Below are positions 45,435 through 57,507 of a stretch of DNA of 64,000 bases, piece after piece. Where the stretch lies: the NCBI RefSeq assembly GCF_963082655.1, contig NC_081555.1:144708330-144772329 (forward strand). The letters are read 5' to 3'. The stretch comes from Stomoxys calcitrans (Eukaryota; Arthropoda; Insecta; Diptera; Muscidae). The translations under genes and the position numbers were made by a program. Every line of letters begins with the position of its first letter. The first letter of the stretch is position 1. The notes under the pieces were generated by a model that worked only from the letters and a program-made list of their open reading frames with translations, was not told the DNA's origin and did no database searches.

Positions 45435-45525
45435 AAGGATATTTGATTAAAGTTCATTCTAAGTTTTATTAAAAATGCATTTACTTTCTTTTAAAAAATC
45501 CGCAATTACTTTTTGGGCAACCCAA
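45435..45525. mobile_element. Mariner-type MITE, right half
   Basis: Resumes with GGATATTTGATTAAAGTTC and ends TTTTTGGGCAACCCAA followed by TA. Together with 43901-44047 it makes one full MITE of about 236 bp. Confidence 0.88.
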
Positions 45526-45527
45526 TA

Positions 45528-46932
45528 GGAATTCCATGATACTTACAAAATCTTTAATTGTTTTCAATACCACTCCCCTAAGATGGTTCATGTCTGGTAT
45601 AGTGTCCCCACCTAAGTGCCGGTATCTGTTAGACGTAAAAGCCGGGCAATGACAAAGGAAATGCTCCAACGTCTCATCATCTTCCCCACATGCATGTATA
45701 GGGCTATCACTTGCCGCATCGATTTTACGTAAGTGAGCTCGTAGTCCTATGTGCCCCGCTAGGATACCAACAACTATACTGACCTCCTTCTTGCTTCCTT
45801 TCAGTAATAGCCTCGTCTTTTCACAATCTGGATCCCCCATAGGATTTTCGCCATCCTACCGACCGTTCCGCTGTTCCACGATGTTGCATGCGCATTCGTC
45901 GCCCACTCCTCTAACTCCAACTGCGTCGACCCGAAAGGCTTCGGGTTAACCAAGTTTATTGACGGCAGTCCTCTGGCTTTCACCGTCAAATCGTCTGTCC
46001 TTTCATTTCCCCTTACTCCGTTATGGCCCGACACTCAAACTATGCGGATTTTGCCATCCTCAGAGAAGGCGTTAATCTCCTTCTTACACTGCAAGACTGT
46101 TCGTGACCTTACCGTCCTGAATGTTATTTCCCTTATGGCAATTTTACTATCGGTAAAGATGTTTACACTTGATGTCCTCGCGTTAGCTCTACACCACTTT
46201 ACGCATTCCGTGATCCCCCGGATCTCCGCCTGCAGGACCGCATTATGGTCAGGCTGTCTAAAACAGATCTCAGTCCCTGGGTTTTCAATGTAAACCCCCA
46301 GGCCCACTCTGTCCTCTAGCTTTGATCCATCCGTGTAACATGATCTTCCATATGGCAATACTAGGGTTCCGTCAAACCAAGACTGCACCTCTGGCAGCAG
46401 TGCCTTTCACTCGACCTCAAGGTTCATCTTAGGTATCCGATCGGAAACCTCTTTCCTTCCTTCGAGGTTTCCTAATCGTCGCCTCGATTATTCCGCGATG
46501 GTATGAGCTGCTCCCATCTTCAATCCATTCTCCCATCGCCATAAGTCTCATAGCCGCAGTGGATGCCTCACACTTAATCTGTATATCAATGGGTCGGATA
46601 TCTAGAATAGGCTCCAGTGCCCTAGTGGGCGTGGTCGTCATCGCTCCTCCTATGCCAAGACATCATTATCTCTGAGCCTATTGTGTGGTCCTTATGATGC
46701 ACTTTTTCTCCATAGCAGTCCACCAAACTACTGAGGCGTAAGTAAGTATTGGTCTAATCACGCTCCTGTAGAGCCAGGGGTCTATCGTAGGATTCAGGCC
46801 CCATTTCGAGCCTACGTCCCTTTTACATAGTGCCCAACATCTGTGAGTCTTCTCAGTTCGCTGCTGAATGTGACACTTCCAATTCAGTTTTCTGTCCAAG
46901 ATCACACCTAAGTATTTGACCTTGTCAGATAT
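45528..46932 (-). pseudogene. Non-LTR retrotransposon 3' half: RT C-terminus, RNase H, zinc-knuckle-like tail
   Basis: Reading the minus strand, 46956-46678 encodes VKYLGVILDRKLNWKCHI and SVIRPILTYASVVWW, typical of the reverse transcriptase C-terminal (thumb) region of non-LTR elements. A linker follows. From 46388 an RNase H domain shows the four acidic positions: YTDGSK, LQAEIRGI, FTDSK, and GNERTDD. A TGA (about 46035) replaces an expected Trp codon between the third and fourth motif (RIV*VSGHNG). A frameshift lies near 45840 (AKILWG / DPDCEKTRLLL). The tail has CGEDDETLEHFLCHCPAF, a Cys/His cluster. RNase H after RT suggests an I/LOA-like clade; that placement is inference. The 3' end is cut by the MITE. 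Confidence 0.8.
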
Positions 46933-47662
46933 CGAAATATTCATTTCAGACCCCATAATGTATAGATATTATTGATCGTCTCCAAGTTCTGAGTCGGTGT
47001 AGCCATGTCCGCCCTTCCGTCTTTCGGAATCACAATCACGTAAAGCTAGCCGCTTGAAATTTTGCGCGGATACTAAATATTGATGTAGGTCGTTGGGGAC
47101 TGCAAAAGGGGAAAAATCGGTTCAGATTTAGATATAGCTCCCATATTAACTCCCGATCATTTTGAGCCCTTGGAAATCGCAATTGGCTGAAATATTTCGC
47201 GTAGTGTTTTGTGAATTCCAACAACGGTGCTTAGTACGGTTCCATATAAACCGATCTTCCGATTTGATTTCTGGAGCCCTTACAAGGCGCAATTTTTTTT
47301 TCCGATTTGGCAGAAATTTTGCATGTGGTGTTTTGATATGACTTCCAACAACTGTACCAAGTACGGTTGAAATCGGTCTATATTCTGATATAGCTCCCAT
47401 ATGAACCGATCTCCCGATTTGACTTCTTGAGCATATACAAGCCGCAATTTTTGTCCGATTTGCCTGAAATTTAGCATGTGGTGTTCTTTTATGACTTCCA
47501 ATAAGTGTGCGAGATACGGTCAAAATCGGTCTATAATCTGATATAACTCCCATATGAAGCGCTCGCCTGATTTGACTTCTTTTGCCTGTACGGGCTCCAT
47601 ATATCCATGGTGGTGGGTATCAAAAGTTCGGCCCGGCTGAACTTAATGCGATTTTACTTGTT
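46933..47662 (+). mobile_element. Diverged family A-type Helentron-like element, 5' truncated
   Basis: Begins mid-leader (ATCGAAATATTCATTTCAG), with CATGTCCGCCCTTCCGTC. Three to four monomers follow with TATAGCTCCCATATGAACC. The right end has CATGGTGGTGGGTATC, hairpin TTCGGCCCGGCTGAA and CTTAATGCGATTTTACTTG. The left break joins the LINE. Confidence 0.75.
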
Positions 47663-48279
47663 TTTAGTTAACCAAACCTGTGGCAGATTTAAATAACTTT
47701 TACGTAAGTACAGGTATTATAAAGCCCTTTCAATCTAATTTCCACTTTGCCACAAACATTTTGCCATGATTGCAAAATATCTGTGGACCAAAGGATAATT
47801 AGTTGTGTACTAGTTGGACCAGAGATAACAAATGTGGTCCCAACAAAAAAGTACAACATAAGCAAACAATTTTTGTTAATTACAGCGTAAATAAACTTCA
47901 ATTAAGTTTGAAATGTTAGAGAGGTTTATGTACTAAATATTCAACTCGTAAAACGACATCATTATCAACATCATGCTGGACACAAACGCTCCCACACCCA
48001 AACACACACACACACACACATTGCACACAAATGAATTATTTTGTGGTGTTTTTTTTGGTTACTCTGATAAATGTCACAGAAAAAAAAATAAATAAAACGT
48101 TTTAAGTGACAATTAACAGAGATCCCGTATCCATTTTCATATCCACCTCTTGCAGTCATCGTTTGTTGTTGCGAGGTTGCTGTACGAGAACGCTTACACA
48201 ACGCACACACCCACACACACACATAAATTTGTTTAGTGGCCATAAAAAACACACCCACAAAAGCGCACAACAGCATCTA

Positions 48280-48318
<39 letters not shown>

Positions 48319-48838
48319 AAATAAGATAATGTGGTAGAAAAACATAATTTGTCTAAGCTGATTGCAAAGTCCTGTGTTTGCTGTGTAAGATAGTCAGAGT
48401 GAGAAAGAGAGAAAGACTGAAGGCATTGAAGTAAAATTGGACTGTGCGCTTAACAATTATGGATGATTGTTTTAGGAAGATTATAAATTAAAATGAAAAT
48501 GAGCACTGCACATTGTTGGTCTTATTTTATTTATGACATAAAAGGACTCTTTGCGTTAAGCCAAAATGCTTGGGCAGACGAGTATATCGTTAAAGAACTA
48601 TAAAACGAGCTTTCACAATGTCTTGCAGAAGATGCTGTTAAAATGGCATTAATAAAATCCAAAAGGGAAATTACTTCATATATTGGCAAGTTCCCTGGCC
48701 AGTAGGTCAGTGTTTATGGCCTGACCTATTTTGGTTTTAAACCAACTGGGTACCCCAAAAAAATAATCATATTTAACTCTTAATGGCCAAGAATATGAAA
48801 ATTGTGATGTTTATTTTAATTAACAATATTTGCAGATT
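47663..48838. other. Low-copy DNA with CA microsatellites, no gene recognised
   Basis: CA tracts at about 48002-48020, 48205-48222 and 48283-48313. No transposon ends or domain-bearing frames. Confidence 0.5.
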
Positions 48839-50464
48839 TTTATACTAACCTTCGAAGGAGGGGGGTATATTTATTTTGTCATTCCGTTTGCAACACATCG
48901 AAATATCCATTTCCGATATATATTCTTGATCACCGTAAAAATCAGACAGACGGGCAGACGGACGGACATGGCTAGATCGTCCATGTCTAGACGGACGGAC
49001 ATGGCTAGATCGTCCATGTCTAGACGGACGGACATGGCTAGATTGTCCATGTCCGTCCGTCTGCCCGTCCGTCTGTCTGTTGAAATCAGGCTACAGTCTT
49101 TAAAAATAGACATATTGAGCTGAAACTTTGCACAGATTCTTTTTTTTTTTGTCCATAAGCAGGTTAATTTCGAAGATGGGCTATATCGGACTATATCTTG
49201 ATATACCCCCATATAGACCGATCCGCAGATTTAGGGTATTAGATCCATAAAAGCCACATTTATTATCCGATTTTTCTAAAATTTGGGACAGTAAGTTGCC
49301 TTAGGCTCTTCGACATTCTTCGTCAATTTGGCTTAGATCGGTCCAGATTTGGATGTAGCTGCCATATAGACCGATCCTCCAATTTAGGGCCGTAGGGCCA
49401 TAAAAGCCACATTTATTATCCGATTTTGCTAAAATTTGGGACAGTGAATTGTGTTAGGCTCTTCGACATCCCTCGTCAATTTTGCTCAGATCGGTCCAGA
49501 TTTGGATATAGCTGCCATATAGACTGACCTCTCGATTTGAGGTCTTGGGGCCATAAAAGCCATATTTATTATCCGATTTTGCTAAAATTTGGGACAGTGA
49601 GTTGTGTTAGGCTATTCGACATCCTTCGTCAATTTGGCTCAGATCGTTAAAGATTTGGATATAGCTGCCATATAGACCGATCCTCATATTTAGGGTCTTA
49701 GGCCCATAAAAGCCACATTTATTATCCGATTTTGGTGAAACTTGGTACAGTGAGTTGTGTTAGGCTCTTCGACATCCTTCGTCAATTTGGATCAGATCGG
49801 TCCAGATTAATATATAGCTGCCATATAGAACGATCCTCCGACTTAGGGTCTAAGGCCCATAAAAACCACATTTATTGTCCGATGTCGCCGAAATTTGGGA
49901 CAGTGAGTTAAGTTGAGCCCCATGACATGCATATATTATGGATCAGATCGGTCCAGATTTGGATATAGCTGCCATATAGACCGATCTCTCGGTTTTAGCT
50001 TTTGGGGCCATAAAAAGTGCATTTATTGTCCAATGTTGCCAAATTTTGGGACAGAGGCTTAAATAAAGACCCTCCAGATATTTCTGCAATTTGGTGTAGA
50101 TCGATGCAGGTTTGCATATAGCTGTCATATAGTCCGATATCACGATTTAAAGTTTTGGCCCCAAAAAAGACGCATTTATAATCCGATTTAACTGAAATTT
50201 CACACATTGACTTATGTTAAGCATTTGGATATCCATATTGTATATGGTTCAGATCGGTTTATTTTTAGATGTAGCTGCTAAAAAGACCAATATTTTGTTA
50301 TACATAATTGAACAATGACTTGTAATTATTAGTATTTGGTCCAAATCGAATCATATTTCGATATAACTGCTATGGGACATAAGGTATGCAATTTTCACCG
50401 GATTTTGATGAAAGGTGGTTTACATATATACCCGAGGTGGTGGGTATCCAAAAATCGGCCGGGC
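48839..50464 (+). mobile_element. Family B Helentron-like element with rearranged microsatellite and broken hairpin
   Basis: Left end TTATACTAACCTTCGAAGG, with leader. The microsatellite is replaced by an inverted array (48950-49080). Monomers with GGGACAGTGAGTTG recur to about 50220. The right end GAGGTGGTGGGTATCC is intact, but the hairpin stops at ATCGGCCGGGCC, where LINE sequence begins. The tail and second hairpin arm are gone. Confidence 0.82.
48950..49080. repeat. Inverted duplication of the leader-microsatellite junction
   Basis: CATGGCTAGATCGTCCATGT and CTAGACGGACGGA recur with a period of about 36 bp. Left GACGGACGGACATGG is mirrored by right CCATGTCCGTCCGTC, and AGACAGACGGGCAGACGG on the left by a near-mirror ending GTCTGTCT on the right. 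In other B copies only the right-hand orientation exists. Confidence 0.8.
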
Positions 50465-50860
50465 CATAACGGAGTAAGGGGGAATGAAAGGGCAGACGAA
50501 TAGGCAGTGAAGGCCAGAGTACTGCCGTCCATAAACTTGGTTAACCCGAAGCCTTTCGTGTCGAGGCAGTCCGATTTCAGCGCGTGGGCATCAAACTCAT
50601 GTAACACTGTTGGACAGCGAAACAGTCGGTAGGGCGGCGAAAATTTTATGGGGTGATCCGGATCGTGAGAGGACGAGGCTATTACTGAAAGGAAGTAAGA
50701 AGGAGGTCAGTATAGCTTTTGGTGTCATAACGGGACACATAAGACTACGAGCACACTTATGCAAAATCGATGCGGCAAGTGATACCATGTGTAGGTCATG
50801 TGGGGAAAATGATGAGGCGTTGGAGCATTTCCCAAAAAATTTAATTTTTTTTCTTCAAGG
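50465..50860 (+). pseudogene. Non-LTR retrotransposon fragment (RNase H end and C-terminal tail)
   Basis: Plus strand: HNGVRGNERADE followed by a stop, then LPSINLVNPKPFVSRQS. In another frame from 50610 it encodes ETVGRAAKILWGDPDRERTR, LLLKGSKKEVSIAFGVITGH and MCRSCGENDEALEHF. It is the same element family as 45528-46932, and here the WGDPD junction is in frame. The CxxC pair is kept. Only about 380 bp remain. Confidence 0.75.
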
Positions 50861-50877
50861 TTACTTTTTAGGATATT

Positions 50878-51651
50878 CCTGATCGTCGTGGCATTTTATG
50901 TCGATCTAGCCATGTCCGTCCGTCTGTCCGTTTGTCTGTCCGTCCATCTGTCTGTCGAAAGCACGCTAACTTTCAAAGGAGTGAAGCTAGCCGCTTGAAA
51001 TTTTGCACAAATACTTCCTATTAGTGTAGGTCGGTTGGGAATGTAAATGGACCATATCGGTCCTTGGGTCTTGACTTCTTGAGTCTCTAGAAGGCGCAAT
51101 TCTTATCCGATTGGAATGAAATTTTGCACGACGTGTTTCGCTATGATAGATAACAGCTGTGTCAAGTATGGTTCAAATCGGTTCATAACCTGATATAGCT
51201 GCCATATAAACCGATCTTGGGTATTGACTTCTTGAGCCTCTAGAAGGCGCAATTCTTATCCGATTTGAATGAAATTTTGCACTACTTGTTTCGTTACGAT
51301 ATTCAACAACTGTGCTAAGTATGGTTCAAATCGGTTCGTAACCTGATATAGCTGCCATATAAACCGATCTTGGGTTTTGACTTCTTGAGCCACTAGAGGG
51401 CGCAATTCTTATCGAATTTGAATGAAATTTTGCATGTAGTATTTTGTTATCATATCTAACGACTGTGCGAAGTATGGTTCAAATTGGTATGTACACTGAT
51501 ATAGTTGTCATATAAACCGATCTGGGGACTTGACTTCTAGAGCTTCTAGAGGGCGCAATTATTATCCGATTTGGCTGAAATTTTGCATGACGTATTTTAT
51601 TATGACTTTTAACAACTGTCCCAAATAAGGCTCTAATCGGTTCATAACCTG
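50878..51651 (+). mobile_element. Family A Helentron-like fragment, truncated at both ends
   Basis: Begins in the leader at CTGATCGTCGTGGCATTTTA. The microsatellite is about 50915-50955, followed by about four monomers (GAGCCTCTAGAAGGCGC, CCTGATATAGCTGCCATATA). It stops at GGTTCATAACCTG. Neither terminus is present. Confidence 0.8.
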
Positions 51652-52421
51652 TTGAGATAATTTTCCCTTTCGCCTATGCACAGTACAAAAAAGACAAAGT
51701 GACTTCTTCTTTTCAAACAAAAGGGCTTGAACAGAATTCATTTATTGAAACAGCAAAGTTTGGAAAAAAGATTACACAATTTATAAGCCAAAGTACTTAT
51801 CGACGTTGAGAAGAGTGAGTTTTTAAAATAAAACAAATGTTAAAAAGTCTTAAAATCAAATAGAAAATATATATATCGTATATATCGTACATATTTACTT
51901 ATTACATAATACATGAAAATAAACCAACTTATTCGCCACGAATGCATGTATGTCCAATCAAACATAGTTCCAGCATGTTTGATGTTAGGAGTCATTGACT
52001 ATCTATTTTTTGGAATCCCAAGCTATGGTTTGATCGTTACACATGCATTCGCAATGTAAAGCAAAAATACTAAAGTGCGTGTGAGTATGCATAGGCGTAT
52101 TGATCTGCGTGCTGCTATTCTGTAATTCCATATATGTGGTTGCTCTATATCAAACTAGGCCTATGCTTAGCCTCTGCAGTAGGGGGTGGCGACGCACAAG
52201 CTGCTGGAGTATGCACATAAGTGGCAAGAGGGGTCATGTGAACGCCCACGCAGATCAGTACGCATATTGCAGAGCTAATTTAAAATAAATAGAAATGTGT
52301 TATAGTTTAGAGAAGTTAGAAATAAGCTAATAATGATGTTATTTATGATAATAATGACCAGTTTGGCCTTGGAAGATTTAAAATAATTAGAAAAGTAATG
52401 TTGTATTCGTGCCATTGTAGA
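51652..52421. other. Low-copy DNA, no gene recognised
   Basis: No repeats with known ends and no supported coding frame. The GC-richer patch near 52165-52230 has only short frames. Confidence 0.45.
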
Positions 52422-52601
52422 ATTGGCTGACATTTTACACAGGTCTCCAACACATAGTTTAATTGTGGTCCGAACCGGACCATATCTTGATATCGCTCTT
52501 ATAGCCTAAGAAGAGATGCCGGGAAAAGAACTCGACAAATGCGATCCATGGTGGAAGGTATATAAGATTCGGCCCGGCCGAACTTAGCACGCTCTTATTT
52601 G
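52422..52601 (+). mobile_element. Family A 3' end fragment
   Basis: GAATTGGCTGACATTTTACA, GTCCGAACCGGACCATATC, CTAAGAAGAGATGCCGGG, ATGGTGGAAGGTATATAAG, hairpin TTCGGCCCGGCCGAA, tail CTTAGCACGCTCTTATTTG. No array. Confidence 0.85.
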
Positions 52602-52700
52602 ATAGTTTTTAGAGCGCACACCAAGCCGATTACTGGCTTAGGTGTATCGCTATAGTGGCATGGGGCAGGTTAATATATGCACCCTCTTTTCAACTTAAGC
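52602..52700 (-). repeat. Family G repeat
   Basis: Minus strand: AAGTTGAAAAGAGGGTGCAT, CATGCCACTATAGCG, CCTAAGCCAGTAATCGGCTT, GTGTGCGCTC. It matches 43801-43875. Function unknown; it may be the end of a retroelement. Confidence 0.6.
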
Positions 52701-52739
52701 TAATGTAACGTACCGTCACCAACAGCAAAATATGGTTTC

Positions 52740-52930
52740 TATTGCTGTAGTCTGGTGCCTTGTTGGCCGCCCAAAACCCGCCAAATGGATATATAGACCA
52801 ATAACGACAATTCAGTGTCATAGGCGGACACATTCTACAATGGCACGAATTCGATATTCACATACAGAGTGGAGTGTTCCCACCCCTAATAGATATTAGA
52901 GAGTTAAAGAAGGCGCAGCGGAGCGGGCCC
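52740..52930 (+). mobile_element. Family E Helitron-like 3' region
   Basis: GTGTCATAGGCGGACACATT, TGGCACGAATTCGATATTC, TTAGAGAGTTAAAGAAGGCG and GCGGAGCGGGCCC match 10280-10394. The CTAG end is not preserved. Confidence 0.55.
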
Positions 52931-55012
52931 GTTTCAATTAACTACTAGTTGTTTATCCATCAAGACATTTGGGTTACTTGGGTGCGCACTAATTTTTTTG
53001 TGACATAATGTACCTATCGATGGCGATGGTTCTTCAAATGTCGGCCCGTTATTACTTGTGTCATTCAATTTCTATTTTCCTTGCAATATGTTGAACGAAA
53101 ATCAAACAGTTATTTTAATAAAAAGAATATTCCTCCCAGATGCCCACTTATTATTATTTACAATTGTACTTAATCGAATATAAATGTTCTCAACTTATCG
53201 ATTACATTACTAATGGCCGTTTTACTTGACTTTGGCCAAAACACTCAGCCTTTGATTGTTGGGATAAATGCTTAATTACAATTATAGGATTTTATCACGA
53301 TTAACTTTTGTGTTTACTTATTTGTGTACATAAACATTAATGTTACCACCACATCACACTTTCTGCCACCGCTACGCCTATGTCTGCTGGAAACCATTCT
53401 ACATGGTATATCATAGTCCGAAAATACATGCAATGAATTTATAGTCCATGCAGGTAAAATATCTATAAACAATGGGTCCTTATCCGGTTGGCGGAGTAAA
53501 AGTGAAACGTGCTCTCTAGACTATGGAAAGTAAGGACGTCAGCAATTTGGCAATGGCACGCAATAAAATCAAACATAGACCAGTCATTTAGTCGTTGGCT
53601 TCATTTTAGCCAAACCCCCCCCCCCCCCCCCCACACACACACTATCAACAGCCATACATCAGCGACATGCACAATTAAGGCAAGGATAGCACCGTCGAAA
53701 AACATAAGCCATTATGAGCATGTTAACACTTCTTAACGCGCAGTCAAACAATAAACGAGGATCCGGCAACCGCTAAACCTAAGAAAGCTTAAGGGTCATT
53801 CCCAATGAATGGTAGAGAGCGAAAGCGAAAGAGTGAGTGATTAACATTAACAAAAGATAGAAATTCTAGGTGGCAATTAAATCAATCTTGGGCCAGATTT
53901 CAAAAGGATTTCAGACTGGTAGCATTTCATGAACAGCAGCAGCAGCAATAGGAAGAGTAGAGTAGCAGCTGCTGGGCAACTAAGCTTAGCTGGAAACGTG
54001 ATTAGCGTGTTCTACTACAGTTAATCACCAATGTTTGGGGGGCCCTACAGTTAATACCGCAACGACGCAAAGAATTATAGAGCCCCACACTTGCTGTTGT
54101 ATATCATAAAGGATGCAGCAAAGGGAAATAACAATAAAAACGGATTTTGTTATCGATATCCCGTGTAGAGCAAGAGTGGGAAGTAAATCTGCACATGTGT
54201 GTACACACACACACAATACACACTCACCCACTTTCGGGTTTACAATAAAATACGATTATTTGAACAATGCTGTGTTTTGCTTTATGAGCAACGTGCCATT
54301 GTAGGGGTAGGCTGACTTACAAATAAAGTGCAGAGAGGCAGGGAACGGGTGTATACAACCATGTTAAATAAAATAATTTATTTATGATACCCAAACGTCC
54401 CTTATAGCTCTCTCAGTCATTCGGAACCAAACAGTTTGTAGGATTTATATGCGTTTGCATGTTGTAAGAAGGGTTCATGGCTTATGCGATAGAGGCGATA
54501 AATACATACATCGAGATAAAAGGAACATTAAATTCAACAGGCTCGTTGTATGTCCATATGAATGTAGACTATTGACTCCGCCTCGAACATTGAAAATCAA
54601 AATTGGTATGTTCTATAACATAATTCAAAAGAATTGTTCATGATGGAGGAGCACTGGCAAGGGAATGGGATTGAAGGATTGGACGTTTGGCTAAGCGTCA
54701 GCAGAAAGTTTAATGTTTTTCAAAATTTAGGAGGAAATTTATGGGAAAGAAATGCCTGAAACGAACTTCGAAGTAGTTTTAAATGAAGTTTTAATCAAAA
54801 TAAGAGCGGTTAGATCATCAGCAATTTACTTAGAAGAAAAAAAATTAAAAATACAATTACAAATTATCTCTAAAGGCACAGTGCTGAAATAATATATCAT
54901 TAAATTTTTCTTTTGAAAAGATGTCCTTAAAAGTCCCTTAAGAGAAATTTTTTCAAATTTGGAGAAAATTGATTAAAAATTTTTCCTTAGAGAGTTTAGG
55001 ATGTGCAAAATA
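52931..55012. other. Low-copy DNA with simple repeats, no gene recognised
   Basis: A run of 18 C at 53615-53632 passes into (AC)n. CA words also occur at 54203-54225. No coding frame shows a family signature and no transposon ends are visible. Confidence 0.5.
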
Positions 55013-56222
55013 AACGAGTAAAAGCGTGCTAAGTTTAGCCGGGCCGAATCTTATATACCCTTCACCATGGATCGCATTTATCGAGCTCTTTACCCGGTGC
55101 CTCTTTCTAGGCAAACAAAGGAAAGGAAAGGATAAAAGGAAAGAATTGCTATGCTATGGGAGCTATATCAAGTTATAGTTCATTTCGGACCATAATTGGA
55201 CTGAATATTGGAAACCACAGTAGAAGTCATTGTGTAAAATTTCAGCCAAATCGAATATGAATTGCGCCTTTTAGGGGCTCAGAAAGTAAAATAGGGAGAT
55301 CGTTTTATAGGCGAGCTATATTAGGTTATGAACCGATTCAGAGCATATTTGACACGCATGTCGAAGGTCATGGGAGAAGCCTTTGTACAAAATTTCAGAA
55401 ATATTGCGCCATTTAGATGCGGAAAATAATTGCGCCCTCTAGAGGCTGAAGAAGTCAAGATCCCAGATCTGCTTATAAGGCAGTTATATCAGGTTATGAA
55501 CCGATTTCAACCATAATTGGCACAGTTGTTGGAAGTCTTAACAAAACACGTCATGCAAAATTTCAGCCAACTCGGATAAGAATTGCGCCCTCTAGTGGAT
55601 CAAGAAGTCAAGACCCCAGATCGGTTTATATGACAGCTATATCAGGTTATGGACCGATTTCAACCAAAATTAGCACAGTAGTTGGATGTCATACTAAAAC
55701 GATATGTCCAAAATTTCAGCTTAATCGGATAAAAATTGTGCCCTCTAGAAGCCTAATAATTCAAGACCGAATATCGCTTTATATGGCACCTTTATCAAAA
55801 CATGGACTGATATGGCCCATTTACAATCCCAACCGACCTACACTAATAGGAAGTATTCCTGCAAAATTGCAAGAGACCAGCTTTACTCCTTTGAAAGTTA
55901 GCGTGCTCTCGACAGACAGACGGACGGACAGACGGATGGACAGACGGACGGACAGATGGACTGACAGACGGACGGACAGATGGACTGACAGACGGACGGA
56001 CAGACGGAGGGACAGACGGGCGGAGATATGAACGGACAGACGGGCGGACAGATGAACGGACACACGGGCGGGCTGACAGACGGACGGACATGGCTTGATC
56101 GACTTAATCTGTCATGGCGATCAAGAAAATTTATACTGTATGGGCTCTTAGACGAATATTTCAAGTAGTTACAAACAGAATGACGAAATTAATAAACCCC
56201 CATCCTATGGTGGAGGGTATAA
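55013..56222 (-). mobile_element. Family A Helentron-like element, older copy
   Basis: On the minus strand: TTATACCCTCCACCATAGG at the right end, leader, long microsatellite (55911-56095), about four monomers, the 3' unique block with CTAGAAAGAGGCACCGGG, ATGGTGAAGGGTATATAAG, hairpin TTCGGCCCGGCTAAA and a tail ending ACTCGT. Substitutions are common. Confidence 0.82.
55911..56095. repeat. GGAC/GACA microsatellite with degenerate higher-order units
   Basis: GACGGACAGATGGACTGACA and GACGGGCGGACAGATGAACG-type units repeat over about 185 bp at the standard leader position of the A element. Open frames on both strands are low-complexity. Confidence 0.9.
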
Positions 56223-57507
56223 CAAGCGAAGTTCTGCCGACCCGAATCTTGGGTACCTAGCACCATACATTCTGCTAAAAATACTGAGTTTGTATTGTGT
56301 TATTTTCGTCTCAAGAAGTCATGCCGGGATATCAATACTTAGGGAGGCCTATATCACCATATAGGCCGATTCGGATTAAACTTGGCATGGATGTTGGAAG
56401 TCATAAATCAAGTTTTTGTTCTAAATTCAGCAAAATCTAATGAAAGTTGAGGATTTTAGGGGTTCAAGAAATCAAATCGAGGTATCCGTTTATATGTGGG
56501 GTATGTCCGTTTATAGACCGATTCGGATCAATTTTGGTACTGATGTTGAAAGTCATAACAGAAGTCTATGATCCAAAGTTTTAGCCAAATCGGATAAAAA
56601 TTGAGGCTTCTAGAGGGTCAAAAAGTCTTATGCTGGGATTGGTTTATATGGGGGCTATATCTGTATATATTCCGATTCGGATCATACTTGGCATGGATAT
56701 TAAAAGTCATAGCTCAAATTTTATTCTTAATTTCTGACAAATCGTATGAAAATTGAGGCGTCTAAGGTTTCAATAAGTCTAATCTGGGGATCGGTTTAAA
56801 TGGGGGATATATTTGTTTAGATCGTACTTGACACTGATATTGGAAGTCATAACACAAGTTTTTTTTTTTCTAAATTTCAACCAAATCGGATGCAAATTGA
56901 GGCTTCCAAGGACTCAAGAAGTTAAATCCGGGGATCGGTTTATATGGGGGCTATACCTGTTTGTAGACTGATTCGCATCATACTTGACATGGATATTAAA
57001 AATCATAACTCAAGTTTTTGTTCCAAATTTCAGCTAAATAGGGGCTTAAGAAGTCGAAACCGGGGATCGGTTTACATGCGAGCTATATCTATTTATTGAC
57101 AGATTTAGATCATACTTGGCGCTAATGTTAAAAGTCACAACACAAGTCTTTCTTCCAAATTGCAGGCAAATCGAATAAAAATTGATGCTTCTAAGGACTC
57201 AAGAAGTCAAATCCGGGTATCGGTTTATATGGGGGGTGTATACAAACCTGAACCGATATGGGCCATTCGCAATCCCTAACGACCTACATCAATGAGAAGT
57301 ATTTGTGCAAAATTTCAAGAGGCTAGCTCTATGCGTTCGACCGCAATCGCGATTTTGGCAGACGGACGGACATAGCTGGATCTACGCAGAATGTCGAGAC
57401 GATCTGGAAAATATATACTTTATTGGGTTCGTAGATCAATATTTCGGGGTGTTACAAACGGAATGACTAGATTAGTATACTCCCACCCTATGCTGGTGGG
57501 TATAAAA
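56223..57507 (-). mobile_element. Diverged A-type Helentron-like element, adjacent head to tail
   Basis: Minus strand: TTATACCCACCAGCATAGG at the right end, a leader with a minimal microsatellite (GTCCGTCTG), and monomers with TATAGCCCCCATATAAACC spaced 132-153 bp (56641, 56793, 56937, 57069, 57222). The 3' end has GGTGCTAGGTACCCAAG, hairpin TTCGGGTCGGCAGAA and CTTCGCTTGTT, touching the 5' end of the previous element. Confidence 0.78.

Noticed and set aside
45749..46293. Plus-strand frames at 45749-45949 and 46042-46293
   Set aside because: They lie opposite the RNase H and C-terminal coding region of the minus-strand LINE, whose motifs are clear; these are shadows.
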